Of a stretch of DNA of 10,102 nucleotides, positions 1 through 7,976 are shown piece by piece; position 1 is the stretch's first letter, and each line of letters starts with the position of its first letter. Below the pieces are notes generated by a model. That model did no database searches, had not been told where the DNA came from, and saw only the letters and a list, made by a program, of their open reading frames with translations. The DNA comes from Lojkania enalia (Eukaryota > Ascomycota > Dothideomycetes > Pleosporales). The stretch covers positions 14,516-24,617 of the forward strand of contig ML986928.1 in assembly GCA_010094045.1 (NCBI GenBank), given 5' to 3'. The translations under genes were made by a program, and so were the position numbers.

Positions 1-258
1 CTAATCGGCAGTTAAAGAACGTATTAACAACATTAAACTAGTATATATCGAGTTTAAAATGAGTTGCAATTAATATTAGAAAGCGAAAGGTTTATACAGC
101 TAGTATAGTAGTATAGGTATCTCTCTATTAAGATTGCAGATTGCTGCATATAACTAATCTAGCCTTAAATTTGTATAGAAAACCGTCCTCATCAAATTTA
201 TATACGAATATCTATATTACTAGAAGAATTTTAGTAGAGTCTTAGAGGATTATTATCT
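1..258 (-). pseudogene. Copia reverse transcriptase, N-terminal part, cut by window edge
   Basis: The frame reads VFVYKFDEDGF (170-210), then KFKARLV, matching the first conserved blocks of Copia reverse transcriptase (VYKxKxxxDGxxxRxKARLVARG). Motif A follows near the left edge: the family's FDVVNAF reads FNVVNTF, with the catalytic Asp codon at 32-34 now AAT (Asn), again in a TpG context. Stops occupy the Gln/Trp positions between the blocks. The YVDD box and RNase H are outside the window. The stretch 260-960, between this and integrase, is in the same frame and is the usual low-complexity linker, with no domain I recognise. Confidence 0.9.
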
Positions 259-1179
259 TTTACTAGGTATCTATATCCTCCTACTTCTATAACTCAGCGC
301 GACAGGCCTTATAGAAGCTAGTACTAAAAGGGTAATTCTTTAGATTCTTATAGTACTTTAGTTCTAGCAGAAGTTAATTGCGATAATATTTTCTAATAGT
401 ACGAGTTTCCTTTATATAATTTACCGGTATTAGCTCGCTATTAGATAGTACTGTAAAGGTTGTAAAGTATAACTAAAGCGGTCTATAGCTGTATAAAAAC
501 CTACCTTTTTAGATTATATTATCCCTTAATATTTAGCTACTAATTTCTTCCCTCCGCGGGGTATTATTTATTCTTCTTAAGGGTATAAAAGTATAAGGAG
601 GCGATAGTTACTATTCTTATAGCAAATTATCGCTAAACGTAGTATCTTTACTATCTACTAGTAGCGCTATAGGGGCATCCTAATTCCTTAGTACTAGCGC
701 TGGTATTAATTCTAGTATTAGGAGTCCCTAATTACTAGTAATATCGTCGATTTATTCTTTAAAAATAGTATTCTCCTACTAATAGGCCTTCTTACTAATT
801 AAATTACCTACTAACTCAGTAGAGATATCTTAATTAGGCAGCCGATCCTTATAGATCGCTTCTACAACTTTAATCGTTTTATTGTTACTACTGTTAATAG
901 AGCTCTTAATATCGTTAATTTAAAAAAGAATCTTCTCTAAGAATTCTTTTAGTGGATATTCCTCCTTCTTACTAGATATAATATCGCTAAATATAACGTC
1001 CCTAGTATTAAGTACCTATTTTAGTTTCGGAATCAGCACTCGGTATATATTTATACTTCTATATTATAAGAGTTTCCTAATTAGTACCTGCAACGCTAGT
1101 TTATTACTTCTTAATAGAGTTTTATCTAAAACATATACTCGCGATCCTATAACTTAAAGGTAAGTAAGAGATAGTTTAT

Positions 1180-1890
1180 AGCTAAAAACGGCCTTATATA
1201 GGGTTTTAAATCGAAGGCTTACAATCGACGTTCTATTAAGTAGGTATATTACTGTATAAGCTAATTCGTTAGTATATTTATTAGAGATATTACCTTCTAT
1301 TATAAGAGCGCGCGCGCGGGTTATAATTTAGTATTCTACTCGCTCTGCTAGGCTATTCTACTCAGGCGTATAAAACGCGCGAGCTTCAATCACAATTTCT
1401 TAATCGAGTAATACTTCTATAAGTTCTAAGAAGCTTAAATCGTTATCTATATAGATATATACGATCTTTCTTTTATACTGTTGTTTAATTTTTACTAACA
1501 GTGTTTTAAAGGCTTTCGTGAGGGTGGATTTTAACCGATTATATATCGTAAATCCCTTATACTACTAGGATACTTAATTAACTATATAAAATAGGTATTT
1601 CTTATTATTATAGTACCTTTTATAGTCCTTCTAAAGTTGTATAATATTAATTGTAATTCTCTCGAATAGTTTAGTAGCCGGGTGAAGCTAACTACACCGG
1701 CTAATCTACTGTAATAACTTTACTTATATATATATCTAGCAATCTCGCTATACTAGTACTTCCTAATCGCTTAACTAGATACCCTTAGCTGCCTAAGGTA
1801 GGGCTAATACTAAATCTCTACCTAGGTGGCCTAATAATTAGTACGCTTTAGTTGAAGAAATAATTTATATTAGTTGCTAGTAATAGAAAG
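1180..1890 (-). pseudogene. Copia GAG-pre-integrase and integrase
   Basis: The region begins with the GAG-pre-integrase HHCC part: His codons read as Tyr or Gln near 1860-1885, and a CxxC whose first Cys survives (1739-1741) while the second is TAT, Tyr (1730-1732). The catalytic core follows. The first Asp position is Asn (1646-1648, context RITINII), the second Asp survives (1445-1447, context IDND), and the Glu survives at 1343-1345 in the hallmark YTPE-stop-NSLAER. I count 33 residues between the second Asp and the Glu, against 35 in typical Copia integrases. A conserved YLLNRT motif follows near 1230. The C-terminal GKE-like part continues to about 960 with IGSRVYVLDK and TRDVIF motifs. 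The enzyme would insert the cDNA copy into the host genome. Confidence 0.92.
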
Positions 1891-2069
1891 ACTTTTTCTT
1901 AATTGCTGCGACTGTTTTATATCCGGAAAACAAATCGAGTAGAGGTCTTTTTACTAGGTCCGCATCTAGTAGCTAGTAGCTATTAAACAACTCTAAATAA
2001 TAAACGATATTATAGTAATTATACTAGTAAAGGTAATCTCTACCTAAGTCGAACTAGATACTCTATTCT

Positions 2070-2316
2070 CTATTTCTAATTAGGGCTATTATATTAGTTA
2101 GCAACTGAGGGACGTAAGCGACTTCTATTAGCTTAATATCCCTTAGGCCCGTAGGAGAATTAATTATAATTATAATAGTACCCTATTTTAATATAGGGTA
2201 TATACTACCTCTTACAGCAATTTTATCTTTAGAATTTACTATTTAAGTAGTCTACTAACTAAAAGTCTTAGAGTTGTATATATAGATATTAGAACCTAGA
2301 TTAAATATCTACTGAT
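2070..2316 (-). pseudogene. Copia retropepsin-type aspartic protease domain
   Basis: The motif W/Q-I-F-D-S-G-S of Copia proteases is recognisable at 2291-2308 as a stop followed by IFNLGS. The catalytic Asp codon at 2300-2302 now reads AAT (Asn) and the next residue is Leu instead of Ser or Thr. Downstream, a conserved VAYVPQLLTN motif (around 2095-2125) matches the usual NVxYVPxLxxNL signature at the end of the domain. In the living element this protease matures the polyprotein inside the particle. Loss of the catalytic Asp means it is inactive even without the stops. The Asp-to-Asn change is GAT to AAT preceded by T, a TpG to TpA change. Confidence 0.85.
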
Positions 2317-2399
2317 TTAGGATACTAGTCTCTTCTTTCTTAGGGGTAGTACTTGCTAAAAAATTGCCCCTTTAAATTATCTGGGTATTTTTCTAGAGG

Positions 2400-3600
2400 C
2401 TAGTAGCTTTTATAGAGGCCTTGCTATTAAACGAGGATTTTAACTTCTTATATTTTTCTATATTTGCCTTTAAGATATTCTTTTTCCCCTAGTTATTTCT
2501 ATTTAAAATATCATCTTAGGCTTTTAGTATTTCCTAATCTAGTATCTAGTTTAGTAGCCTAATCGATTCGTTTACATACTCGTAATTACTCTAGAAGTAC
2601 TGCTTCTTATAGAAGTAGGGTAGTAGAGTACACGATCGCGAACCGGATTTTTCTTAAAACTACTATATAGTACTATCGGAATTTGCTTAAAAAATTAATA
2701 GACGTTGTAAAGCTGCAAATAAGCTAAGCGCCTTTTATAGATTAAAATATCTATAGTAATTAGCATATCGATATACTAATTATTTAATTGTAGGAATCGG
2801 TTAATCGATCCTACCTAGCTTATTTTTAGCGTTAATCGGTACTATATAGATTAGCGCCCACACCTTATCTTTCTTAGTAACTATTAGAAGAAAATCCTTT
2901 TCTACTCTAAAGCCCTAAACTTCTACTAAGCTAGTAGCCTTAGTATAATAGATTACCTAATTCTACTGATTTAGCTACTTCTCTACCTCTCTATCAGTTG
3001 GGTACTTAAAGAGAGCTTGATATTCCTTCTAGATTAGTTGCTCCCTCAACTCGATAGTAGGCGCTAACTTTTCCTATAAGATTCTAAGAATCTTATAGCT
3101 GGTTATATTATCGCTAAATATTACTTTATATTAAGGCGATATTATCGTTAAGATATTGCTATATATAGTATAGAGAGTATTATCGATCTTAATCTAATCC
3201 TTCCTCTATCAGTTATACTAGTCTCTTGCCTAGTTCTAATCTATTGTTTATATCGAGGTTATCTTCTTATACATAACTCTGCTAGAGGGGTATCTTTCTA
3301 TTTCCCCTTCTAGATTTATCTTCAGGGTCCGGAACTCACCTATATTAGGGAGGGGAGGTTCTAGCCTATAGATTTTAACCTCTTTAAGAGGTACGCTTAG
3401 ATCTAAATATTCCTATACCCTTAGCCTACTAGCTATTAGTTTATACTACTCGAGCTAATCCTTCTAATCGCTAGGAGTACTAAATATCTTCTTCTTAGAT
3501 ATAGCTATAGAGGAGTGTGCAACCGTTGCAATACTAGAAATATACTAGAATATATCGATACTAGAGAATAAAATAGCCTTAAACGCGATATAGCGTATTA
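2400..3600 (-). pseudogene. Copia gag (capsid) region
   Basis: Translation of the gag-pol frame gives a capsid-like segment. Near 3490-3290 there is a start resembling fungal Copia gags (STPSD, then a Leu-Glu-x-Tyr-Lys helix and a Pro-rich stretch, PPLPN). It continues with a long alpha-helical segment near 3130-2850 including EREQL-like and KYPTDREVEK runs. A basic, Tyr-rich stretch at about 2570-2640 follows the readable codon for RSC and probably marks a nucleic-acid-binding knuckle whose Cys/His ligands are now Tyr, but I could not align it securely to CCHC. The linker after it (2540-2340) is Lys- and Ser-rich. The gag would form the virus-like particle that packages element RNA. The exact ends are approximate. 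Confidence 0.75.
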
Positions 3601-3660
3601 ATAGGCTTATAAAGTGTAGAATTTGCACGTAATTCTAATAGCTGAGTACCTAAAGATCGT
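3601..3660 (-). other. Leader between Copia LTR and gag
   Basis: About 60 bases separate the proposed LTR end from the region where gag-like translation starts. A tRNA primer-binding site is expected at the LTR boundary, but nothing here is a convincing match to a tRNA 3' end. It may have been destroyed by mutation, or the element may prime from an internal tRNA fragment as some Copia elements do. Confidence 0.3.
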
Positions 3661-3856
3661 TGGTAAACGATAAAGATAATAATATTACAATATTACAACA
3701 CCAAATAAAAAGGAGCGATATTAATCGCAATATATAAATTAAGTTGCAGCTATTTTAGTGCAGTAACCGGGCTTATAACTGTAGTAAGAGGCGAATCTTG
3801 TCTCAGGGAGGGAGATAAGGAGCTGAACTCGTTGATTGAAGATAGCTAGCGGGCCA

Positions 3857-3866
3857 TATTTATATA
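3857..3866 (-). promoter_or_regulatory. TATA box of the Copia LTR
   Basis: On the minus strand the sequence TATATAAATA stands in the GC-richer LTR, downstream of the 12-bp repeat array and about 260 bp before the first gag-like codons. That is the U3 promoter position expected for an LTR element. In such AT-rich DNA a TATA match alone is weak; the position is the main support. Confidence 0.4.
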
Positions 3867-3888
3867 CATGAAAAAGGGGTATATTAGC

Positions 3889-3948
3889 TAATATCCAGCG
3901 TAATATCCGGCGTAATATCGACCGTGATATCGTACGTCGATATCTGAT
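3889..3948 (-). repeat. 12-bp tandem repeat array in the LTR
   Basis: Five consecutive 12-base units start at 3889, 3901, 3913, 3925 and 3937. Read on the plus strand, the first two are TAATATCCAGCG and TAATATCCGGCG. The third and fourth keep the core (R)ATATC and the closing CG, and the fifth is degenerate. The array sits upstream of the TATA box on the element strand, so it may be a U3 enhancer-like repeat. No known factor site is claimed. Confidence 0.7.
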
Positions 3949-3978
3949 ACAGCTCGGCAGACTAGCCGAAAATCCCCA

Positions 3979-4400
3979 TAATATAAAGAGTCTCTTTTTT
4001 ATCTTAAATACTATTTTCTATTCATCTCCTTCTTTAATATAGATCTAATAGTATATATTTTAGATGTCTAATTTTATAAAGATAGTAGCTTCTCTTAATT
4101 AGTCTCTTAAGTTATAGATAAGTAGTAAAGGGTATTAATCCTTAATTATAATATTATTAAGAATATAATAATCGATATATATTTATAGGTCTATTATTCC
4201 TTTCTTATTTACGAAGAATATAAGATATACTACTAGTAAGCTTAATTTTTAGATTATTTCTTTCTTTAGGTACTCGTCTATATATTATTCTAGAGCCTCT
4301 ACTTCCCTTAGTATTAGGCTATATATTAGTCCGTATCTAAGTTCTTTTTCTAGTTATAGTTTAATTTTATAATCGTATTCTCTATATTTAGGTAGATATT
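3979..4400 (-). pseudogene. Gypsy reverse transcriptase, N-terminal half, broken at Copia insertion
   Basis: Conserved blocks appear in order: LPKYREYDYKIKL (about 4355-4393), the EVEALE helix and IDEYLKKEII (4270-4310), FFVNKKG (about 4205-4225), IDYY (about 4170), YPLLLI (about 4125), then motif A with FIKLDI. In motif A the catalytic Asp survives as GAC at 4066-4068, because the base before it is A and not T. The frame then reads KEGDE-stop-KIVFKIKKRLF, the stretch before MPFGLxNAP in the family, and homology stops there. The LTR of the Copia element begins at 3978. RNase H and the YxDD box are therefore displaced out of the window. Confidence 0.93.
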
Positions 4401-4539
4401 ATAGTAGTTTTTAAAGTTGTTTTATTAAGTATTAATATTCCTTAAGTATACTATATAATACGTTCTCTATTAGAAATAATTCTTTTACTACTTCTTTTAC
4501 TATTACAGCGAGTTATTCCTTAACTAGCTAGCTAGAGTT

Positions 4540-4900
4540 TTTAAGGATAATTCGTCCTATTTACTAGTTTATCTAAGAATTTTCCTTTCTTAACTATAGA
4601 ATCTCTAGGATAATATTATAGTTAGTAATTTCTATAATTTAGAAGATTTATCCTTATTAGATTATTTCTAGAATTTCGAACTCTCCTAGTTCTATAGTAT
4701 ATATAACTTTCTTCTAAAAGTCTTTTCCCTCTATAGTTTAGATTATATAGAGTCGCTCTAGTTATACTATAGGTATTCTATTTCTAGTAATATAGTTGCT
4801 AGCTATAAAATTCTTTATTACTCTACTATTAATAAGTATATATACCTTATAGCTATAATATCGCTCTAGTATTATAAGATAGTATTCTCTTATATTCCTA
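4540..4900 (-). pseudogene. Gypsy aspartic protease domain (first element)
   Basis: The active-site loop L-I-D-S-G-A is read as LINSRV at 4819-4836. The catalytic Asp is AAT (Asn, 4828-4830), Gly is AGA (Arg) and Ala is GTA (Val), all single transitions. It is followed by KNFIASNYI, matching the xNFIS pattern after the motif in fungal Gypsy proteases. The domain ends with an ILEILxLRKEN stretch (about 4570-4600) corresponding to the conserved ILGxxWLxxxNP. It would process the Gag-Pol polyprotein, and the loss of Asp and Gly abolishes that. Confidence 0.88.
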
Positions 4901-5931
4901 TATAGTTAAGTTATTTTAGGCTAATAGACTATTACTTTTTTTATAGATATATATTTTAGGCATTTCCGTTCTAAACATTTATATTATAGTCTTCCTCTAA
5001 TATATACTTTAAGTAGTAGAGGTTTAAATTCGAGTATAATATAGTTTTAGGTTTATTTAGTAACTTTCCATCCTATTATAGCTTCTTATTTTACAGGGTT
5101 TTCTAGTATCTTATCTTTACTTAATCGTCTTAGCTATATACCTATATTTTCCTTTCTTTTTTAATAGGTCTTATATTATCGTTTAATATACAATATCTAT
5201 ACTATCTTAAAATATACTAGATAGTGTTAGTTTATATAAGGGTTATCGTCTTTTCTAACCTAGTAGTCCCATTCTTATTTATATCGTAATGCCTTTAGTA
5301 TCTAGTATTTTACTAGTACTTTACTTTATAAGAAGGCTACTGCTTTTCGTACTATATATACAGCTTTATCCTAATCTATTATATTAAGATATTCTTCTAC
5401 TACTTTTATTGTTTCTATCTATTTTTGGAAGTATAAGAAGTAGATTTCTCTAGGGTAGGTATTTTACTATTCTTTATAAACGTCGACAATATTTTATTCT
5501 AGCCTATTCTTATTATAGAATTTTATAAGTAGTTCCTCTTATAGAATAGCTATAAGAGCTGGGGTTCCCTATTTATACTCGATTATTCCTTATCGGTATA
5601 TAGAATACGCTCTAGATACTAGTTTAAGTATTAGTACTCTAATAGTAGCTTCTTCTATATATAACGGGGTGTTTATTTCTTTATCCTTATCTAATTCTTC
5701 TTAAACTTCTTCTAGCTATCTTTTTATATCTTGCGTTACTATAAGTTATATTTTCTTTTAAGGCTAGTATCTTATAGCTTCTTTAAATTATTAGTATATT
5801 TAACATTTATCTTTATTATAGGAGGACTAATATAAGATTCTATATTCTGTAGTTATAACTAGTTTTTCTTTACCTACTTCCTACGGTTTATCTTCTATAG
5901 GCCGGTGTTTCTTCTCTTTCTTTTTACTTCG
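4840..5931 (-). pseudogene. Long linker between Gypsy knuckle and protease
   Basis: The same frame continues for about 365 codons with no domain I can name. It starts Lys-rich, then has an acidic run (EELDKDKEIN near 5690), a helical Lys/Glu segment (5480-5350) with KAVAFL and KVLVKY, and a basic Arg/Lys segment at 5180-5060. The spacing of real-looking residues and the retained phase show it belongs to the element. Gypsy gags usually have a short spacer from knuckle to protease, so either this family has an extra module or part of the capsid lies after the knuckle. Confidence 0.6.
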
Positions 5932-5973
5932 GCATTCTTTTACTATATATTCTAGTTTCTAACAATTATAGTA
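5932..5973 (-). pseudogene. CCHC zinc knuckle of first Gypsy gag
   Basis: The frame reads YYNC-stop-KLEYIVKEC, with the exact spacing C-x2-C-x4-H-x4-C. The first Cys is Tyr (5971-5973) and the His is Tyr. The second Cys (5962-5964) and fourth ligand Cys (5932-5934) survive. It is preceded by a DLNATRRK stretch like the (M)DLDATR motif common just before the knuckle in fungal Gypsy gags, and followed by a Lys-rich RSKKKEKK tail. The knuckle would bind element RNA during packaging. Confidence 0.88.
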
Positions 5974-6063
5974 CTTAATATCTTTCTTTTAAGTCTTTCT
6001 TTCTTAGGTCGCCTATAATTTAGGCTTCTTTCTTCTAGTAGCGTTTAGATCTATAAGTCCGCC

Positions 6064-6700
6064 CGCGTTAGCAACTTTTACTAAAAAGTGTACCTTTTAG
6101 TAGTATACTTACCTTTTATAATAATGCGAAGAAATTGTTCTACGAAAAGCTTTACATGCAACCTTATCCTAAAGCTTTTTATTTATCTTATTCTATCCCC
6201 GGCTCCGCCCCTTTTCCCATCCGTATATAGTTGTATACTCCCTTATAAGTAGTTTAGTAGTTCTTCTATATCCTTTTATATAAGGCCTATAGGTGTTAAT
6301 AGAATTCTTAGGTCCCTAATCCCCCACGTATTCTTATATACTTCTAAGTAGATTCGTGCTATATTTAGACCTATTATCTTACCTGTACTATTATATTATA
6401 TAGAAGAACTTAATACTACTAGTAATAGCCTCTTTAATAATATCGCATCGATTGTTTATTTAACTATATTTAAGTTTAAAATATACTTAATTTAGTTTAG
6501 ATTATAATACTTATATACTATTATATTAAATTATTTAGTTATCTAGATAGAATCTTAGAGATCTTCTATTAACTAAAGCCTTTAGGTTTAGAACTTTCTA
6601 TTCTCTACAATTAGGATTACCTTTAGAAAAGCTGCGTAGAGTACGCCTAGGTAGAAACTTAGAGACTACTAATAACCTATTAGAATTAGAGGTAACCGCC
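6064..6700. other. Unresolved interval between divergent Gypsy elements
   Basis: This stretch holds no domain I can recognise with confidence. On the minus strand two frames are fairly open between about 6330 and 6064; one continues in phase into the first Gypsy gag, is rich in Arg, Lys and Tyr, and could be its basic gag segment. On the plus strand a TATA-like site (6277-6285) and AT-rich sequence up to the second gag would suit a 5' LTR plus leader of the second Gypsy element. A GC-richer patch at 6196-6223 (GGCTCCGCCCC on the plus strand) contrasts with its surroundings. I could not find paired TG...CA ends, a primer-binding site or a target-site duplication. Confidence 0.4.
6277..6285 (+). 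promoter_or_regulatory. Possible TATA box of the second Gypsy LTR
   Basis: TATATAAGG lies some 400-500 bp before the gag-like translation on the plus strand, a plausible U3 position. In this composition such matches are common and the LTR itself is not delimited, so support is weak. Confidence 0.2.
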
Positions 6701-7811
6701 GATATCTAACTATAATTTACCTTCTAATTCCTATACTAGAATTAATACACGCGTAAGTTATAGTAAAAGTAAACTTCTATTTATACGTATAGAACAACTA
6801 TTACCTCTTATAAAAGGCCCTATAATAGGCGGACCCCTCTCTATAGAACTGGTAGTAAAGAGCCTATCTAATTTAGAGGGAAATTAGAGTAAACTAACCT
6901 TTAAGGAATAAATTATAATTTTATAAGAGAAGATTATACGCTTAATATAATAGAGAACTATTAGTCCTAATTAACCTCTATAAACTACCGAATTAGTACT
7001 AATAATACGCTAAGAAACTTTTACAACTCCTCTAGTAAGAAACCTCTCGGCTACTTCTAAGCCCTTTTAAACCTACCTTACTAAATGCACGCCTAAGATT
7101 AAAAGTCTTATAGATAGTAGTAAACCTATATTTAAATAATAGTAAGTCTTAATTTTAGACCAACTTAAGATTAATATAGATTACTATCTAATAGAATATA
7201 TATATATAGTGTTAGTATAGAAATATACTTCTAGTACTGCGAAAGGGTATCTAGAGCTAAAATACCTAGCTAAATTGGACTAGTATTAGTTTAAGAATAC
7301 TAAAGAAATAATTTCGCTTCTATAATTATATTTTATTATAGATAATAAAGAGATAGAGGCGTAATAGATATTTTAGATCCTAAGGATAAATAAGAGAGAA
7401 ACATTCCTAACTTTTAAAGCTTACTTTATTAGTATAGCTATTAGGGGATTTGTATCCTAATTTAAGTAGTTCTTCTACCTATAGAATAAGATCCTCCCCA
7501 GCCTAAAGATACTAAACCTTAACTTTAAGCTTATATAAAAAGGCTCCTTTAACACTATAGTTGTCTACTTAACAGCCTATAATATAGAAAGAAAGAGCGT
7601 TTCTAACATTCTAAAACAAACTATTAGCTTATAAGTTACAGCTAAAATAAATTCGGATTAGTACTAGAAGGTTTCTAAGAGTTTATCTAAGGTAATCTAC
7701 AATCTAATACTATCTTAATCTACTCTAGTATTAACACCTTATTCTATTACAATCGCTTCTTAATAACCTAGTAAAACTTCTATACCTAAAAGGTATATAA
7801 TCTTAGGTAAT

Positions 7812-7853
7812 TACTATAACTATAGTAAACTAGAATACTTTATAAATAAATAT
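7812..7853 (+). pseudogene. CCHC zinc knuckle with all four ligands replaced by Tyr
   Basis: The gag frame reads YYNYSKLEYFINKY. Placed on C-x2-C-x4-H-x4-C the spacing is exact, and each ligand position (7812-7814, 7821-7823, 7836-7838, 7851-7853) is a Tyr codon. Cys TGT/TGC to TAT/TAC is G-to-A in TpG, and His CAY to TAY is C-to-T in CpA, so all four are RIP-type changes. RNA binding would be lost. Confidence 0.88.
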
Positions 7854-7969
7854 ACAGTCTTTAAAGTATAGAAAATAGAAGTTAAATAAGAGAAGATTAA
7901 AGAAAAAGAGTTCTTAGACATAAATAAGTACTACCTAGATAATTCTTAGGTAGGAAATAGAAACGCTTA

Positions 7970-7976
7970 AAAAAAC
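7970..7976 (+). other. Candidate -1 ribosomal frameshift heptamer A AAA AAC
   Basis: Seven A bases (7969-7975) followed by C give A AAA AAC with codon breaks matching the gag frame (codons 7971-7973 AAA and 7974-7976 AAC). A one-base backward slip moves from the gag frame (0 modulo 3) to the frame used by protease and reverse transcriptase (2 modulo 3). Gag-like translation is still readable to about 7950, and pol-like translation is clear from about 7982, so the switch must lie close to this site. The codon just before it, TAA at 7968, would stop gag now but may derive from CAA. A downstream pseudoknot was not established. Confidence 0.5.

Larger units (their letters stand above)
1..3600 (-). 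pseudogene. Copia gag-pol polyprotein, single frame with many stops
   Basis: One minus-strand frame (codons whose lowest coordinate is 2 modulo 3) carries every domain from gag to reverse transcriptase, about 1200 codons. I confirmed the same phase at the gag (about 3538), protease (2302), integrase (1447 and 1361) and reverse transcriptase (179), so no frameshift is needed, as is usual for Copia elements with fused gag and pol. Stops are nearly all TAG or TAA and sit where the family has Trp, Gln or Arg, as expected from TGG, CAG, CAA or CGA after C-to-T and G-to-A change. The initiator is not identifiable; an ATG may have become ATA within 3480-3600. The product cannot be made as it stands. 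In the living element it would be cleaved by its own protease into capsid, protease, integrase and reverse transcriptase. Confidence 0.9.
1..3978 (-). mobile_element. Ty1/Copia LTR retrotransposon, RIP-degraded, 5' part
   Basis: A Copia-superfamily element read right to left: probable 5' LTR (about 3661-3978), short leader, then one gag-pol frame running off the left edge inside reverse transcriptase. The order gag, protease, integrase, reverse transcriptase is what separates Copia from Gypsy and is seen directly here. The missing part (rest of reverse transcriptase, RNase H, 3' LTR) should lie left of position 1. The right end abuts a Gypsy reverse transcriptase that breaks off at 3978/3979, so this element is most simply a nested insertion. 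Many in-frame TAG/TAA codons and no visible indel point to RIP as the cause of death. GC content by hand count is about 40% in 1741-1800 and about 30% in 601-660, above the flanking Gypsy element. Confidence 0.9.
3661..3978 (-). repeat. Probable 5' LTR of the Copia element
   Basis: This non-coding, GC-richer stretch (about 47% in 3901-3960) lies between the Copia gag and the broken Gypsy reverse transcriptase. On the element strand it starts TGGGGATTTTCGG at 3978 and can be closed by CA at 3661-3662, giving a 318-bp TG...CA unit, a normal Copia LTR length. It holds a TATA box, a 12-bp tandem repeat and a short hairpin (TCGGC at 3954-3958 paired with GCCGA at 3965-3969). The outer end is well supported by the break in Gypsy homology. 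The inner end is a guess: another TG at about 3642 is possible and I could not identify a primer-binding site next to either. The second LTR copy is not in the window, so this cannot be confirmed here. Confidence 0.6.
3979..6063 (-). pseudogene. Gypsy gag-pol polyprotein, single frame, 3' end removed by insertion
   Basis: One minus-strand frame runs from the gag C-terminus (LNATRRKKPK, near 6020-6050) through a CCHC knuckle (5932-5973), a linker of about 365 codons, the protease (active site 4819-4830) and reverse transcriptase to 3979. The phase is the same at 5971, 4819, 4138 and 4066, so gag and pol are not separated by a frameshift in this element, unlike the second Gypsy element. TAG and TAA stops are frequent. 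The polyprotein would supply particle, protease and polymerase. Its last readable residues are KKRLF before the Copia LTR begins. Confidence 0.87.
3979..6330 (-). mobile_element. Ty3/Gypsy LTR retrotransposon (first), RIP-degraded and interrupted
   Basis: A minus-strand Gypsy element with gag knuckle, protease and reverse transcriptase in one frame (codons with lowest coordinate 1 modulo 3). It is broken at 3979 by the Copia LTR in the middle of reverse transcriptase. The rest of pol (YxDD, RNase H, integrase, 3' LTR) should reappear to the left of the Copia element, outside the window. At its 5' side coding is clear up to about 6063. Basic, fairly open sequence in the same frame may continue to about 6330, so that limit is soft. 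It is the most AT-rich part of the window: by hand count about 15% GC in 4141-4200 and 20% in 4201-4260. No LTR was found for this element. Confidence 0.85.

Noticed and set aside
2179..2200. Perfect 8-bp inverted repeat (TACCCTAT, 6-base loop, ATAGGGTA) that could be a terminator or hairpin
   Set aside because: It lies within the degenerate Copia protease frame, has no T-run context of a bacterial terminator, and short AT-rich palindromes are expected by chance here.
6110..6330. Minus-strand open frame in a second phase, a possible separate gene
   Set aside because: No recognisable domain, no good start, and stops at both ends. The neighbouring phase is equally open, so it is more likely RIP-degraded element sequence.
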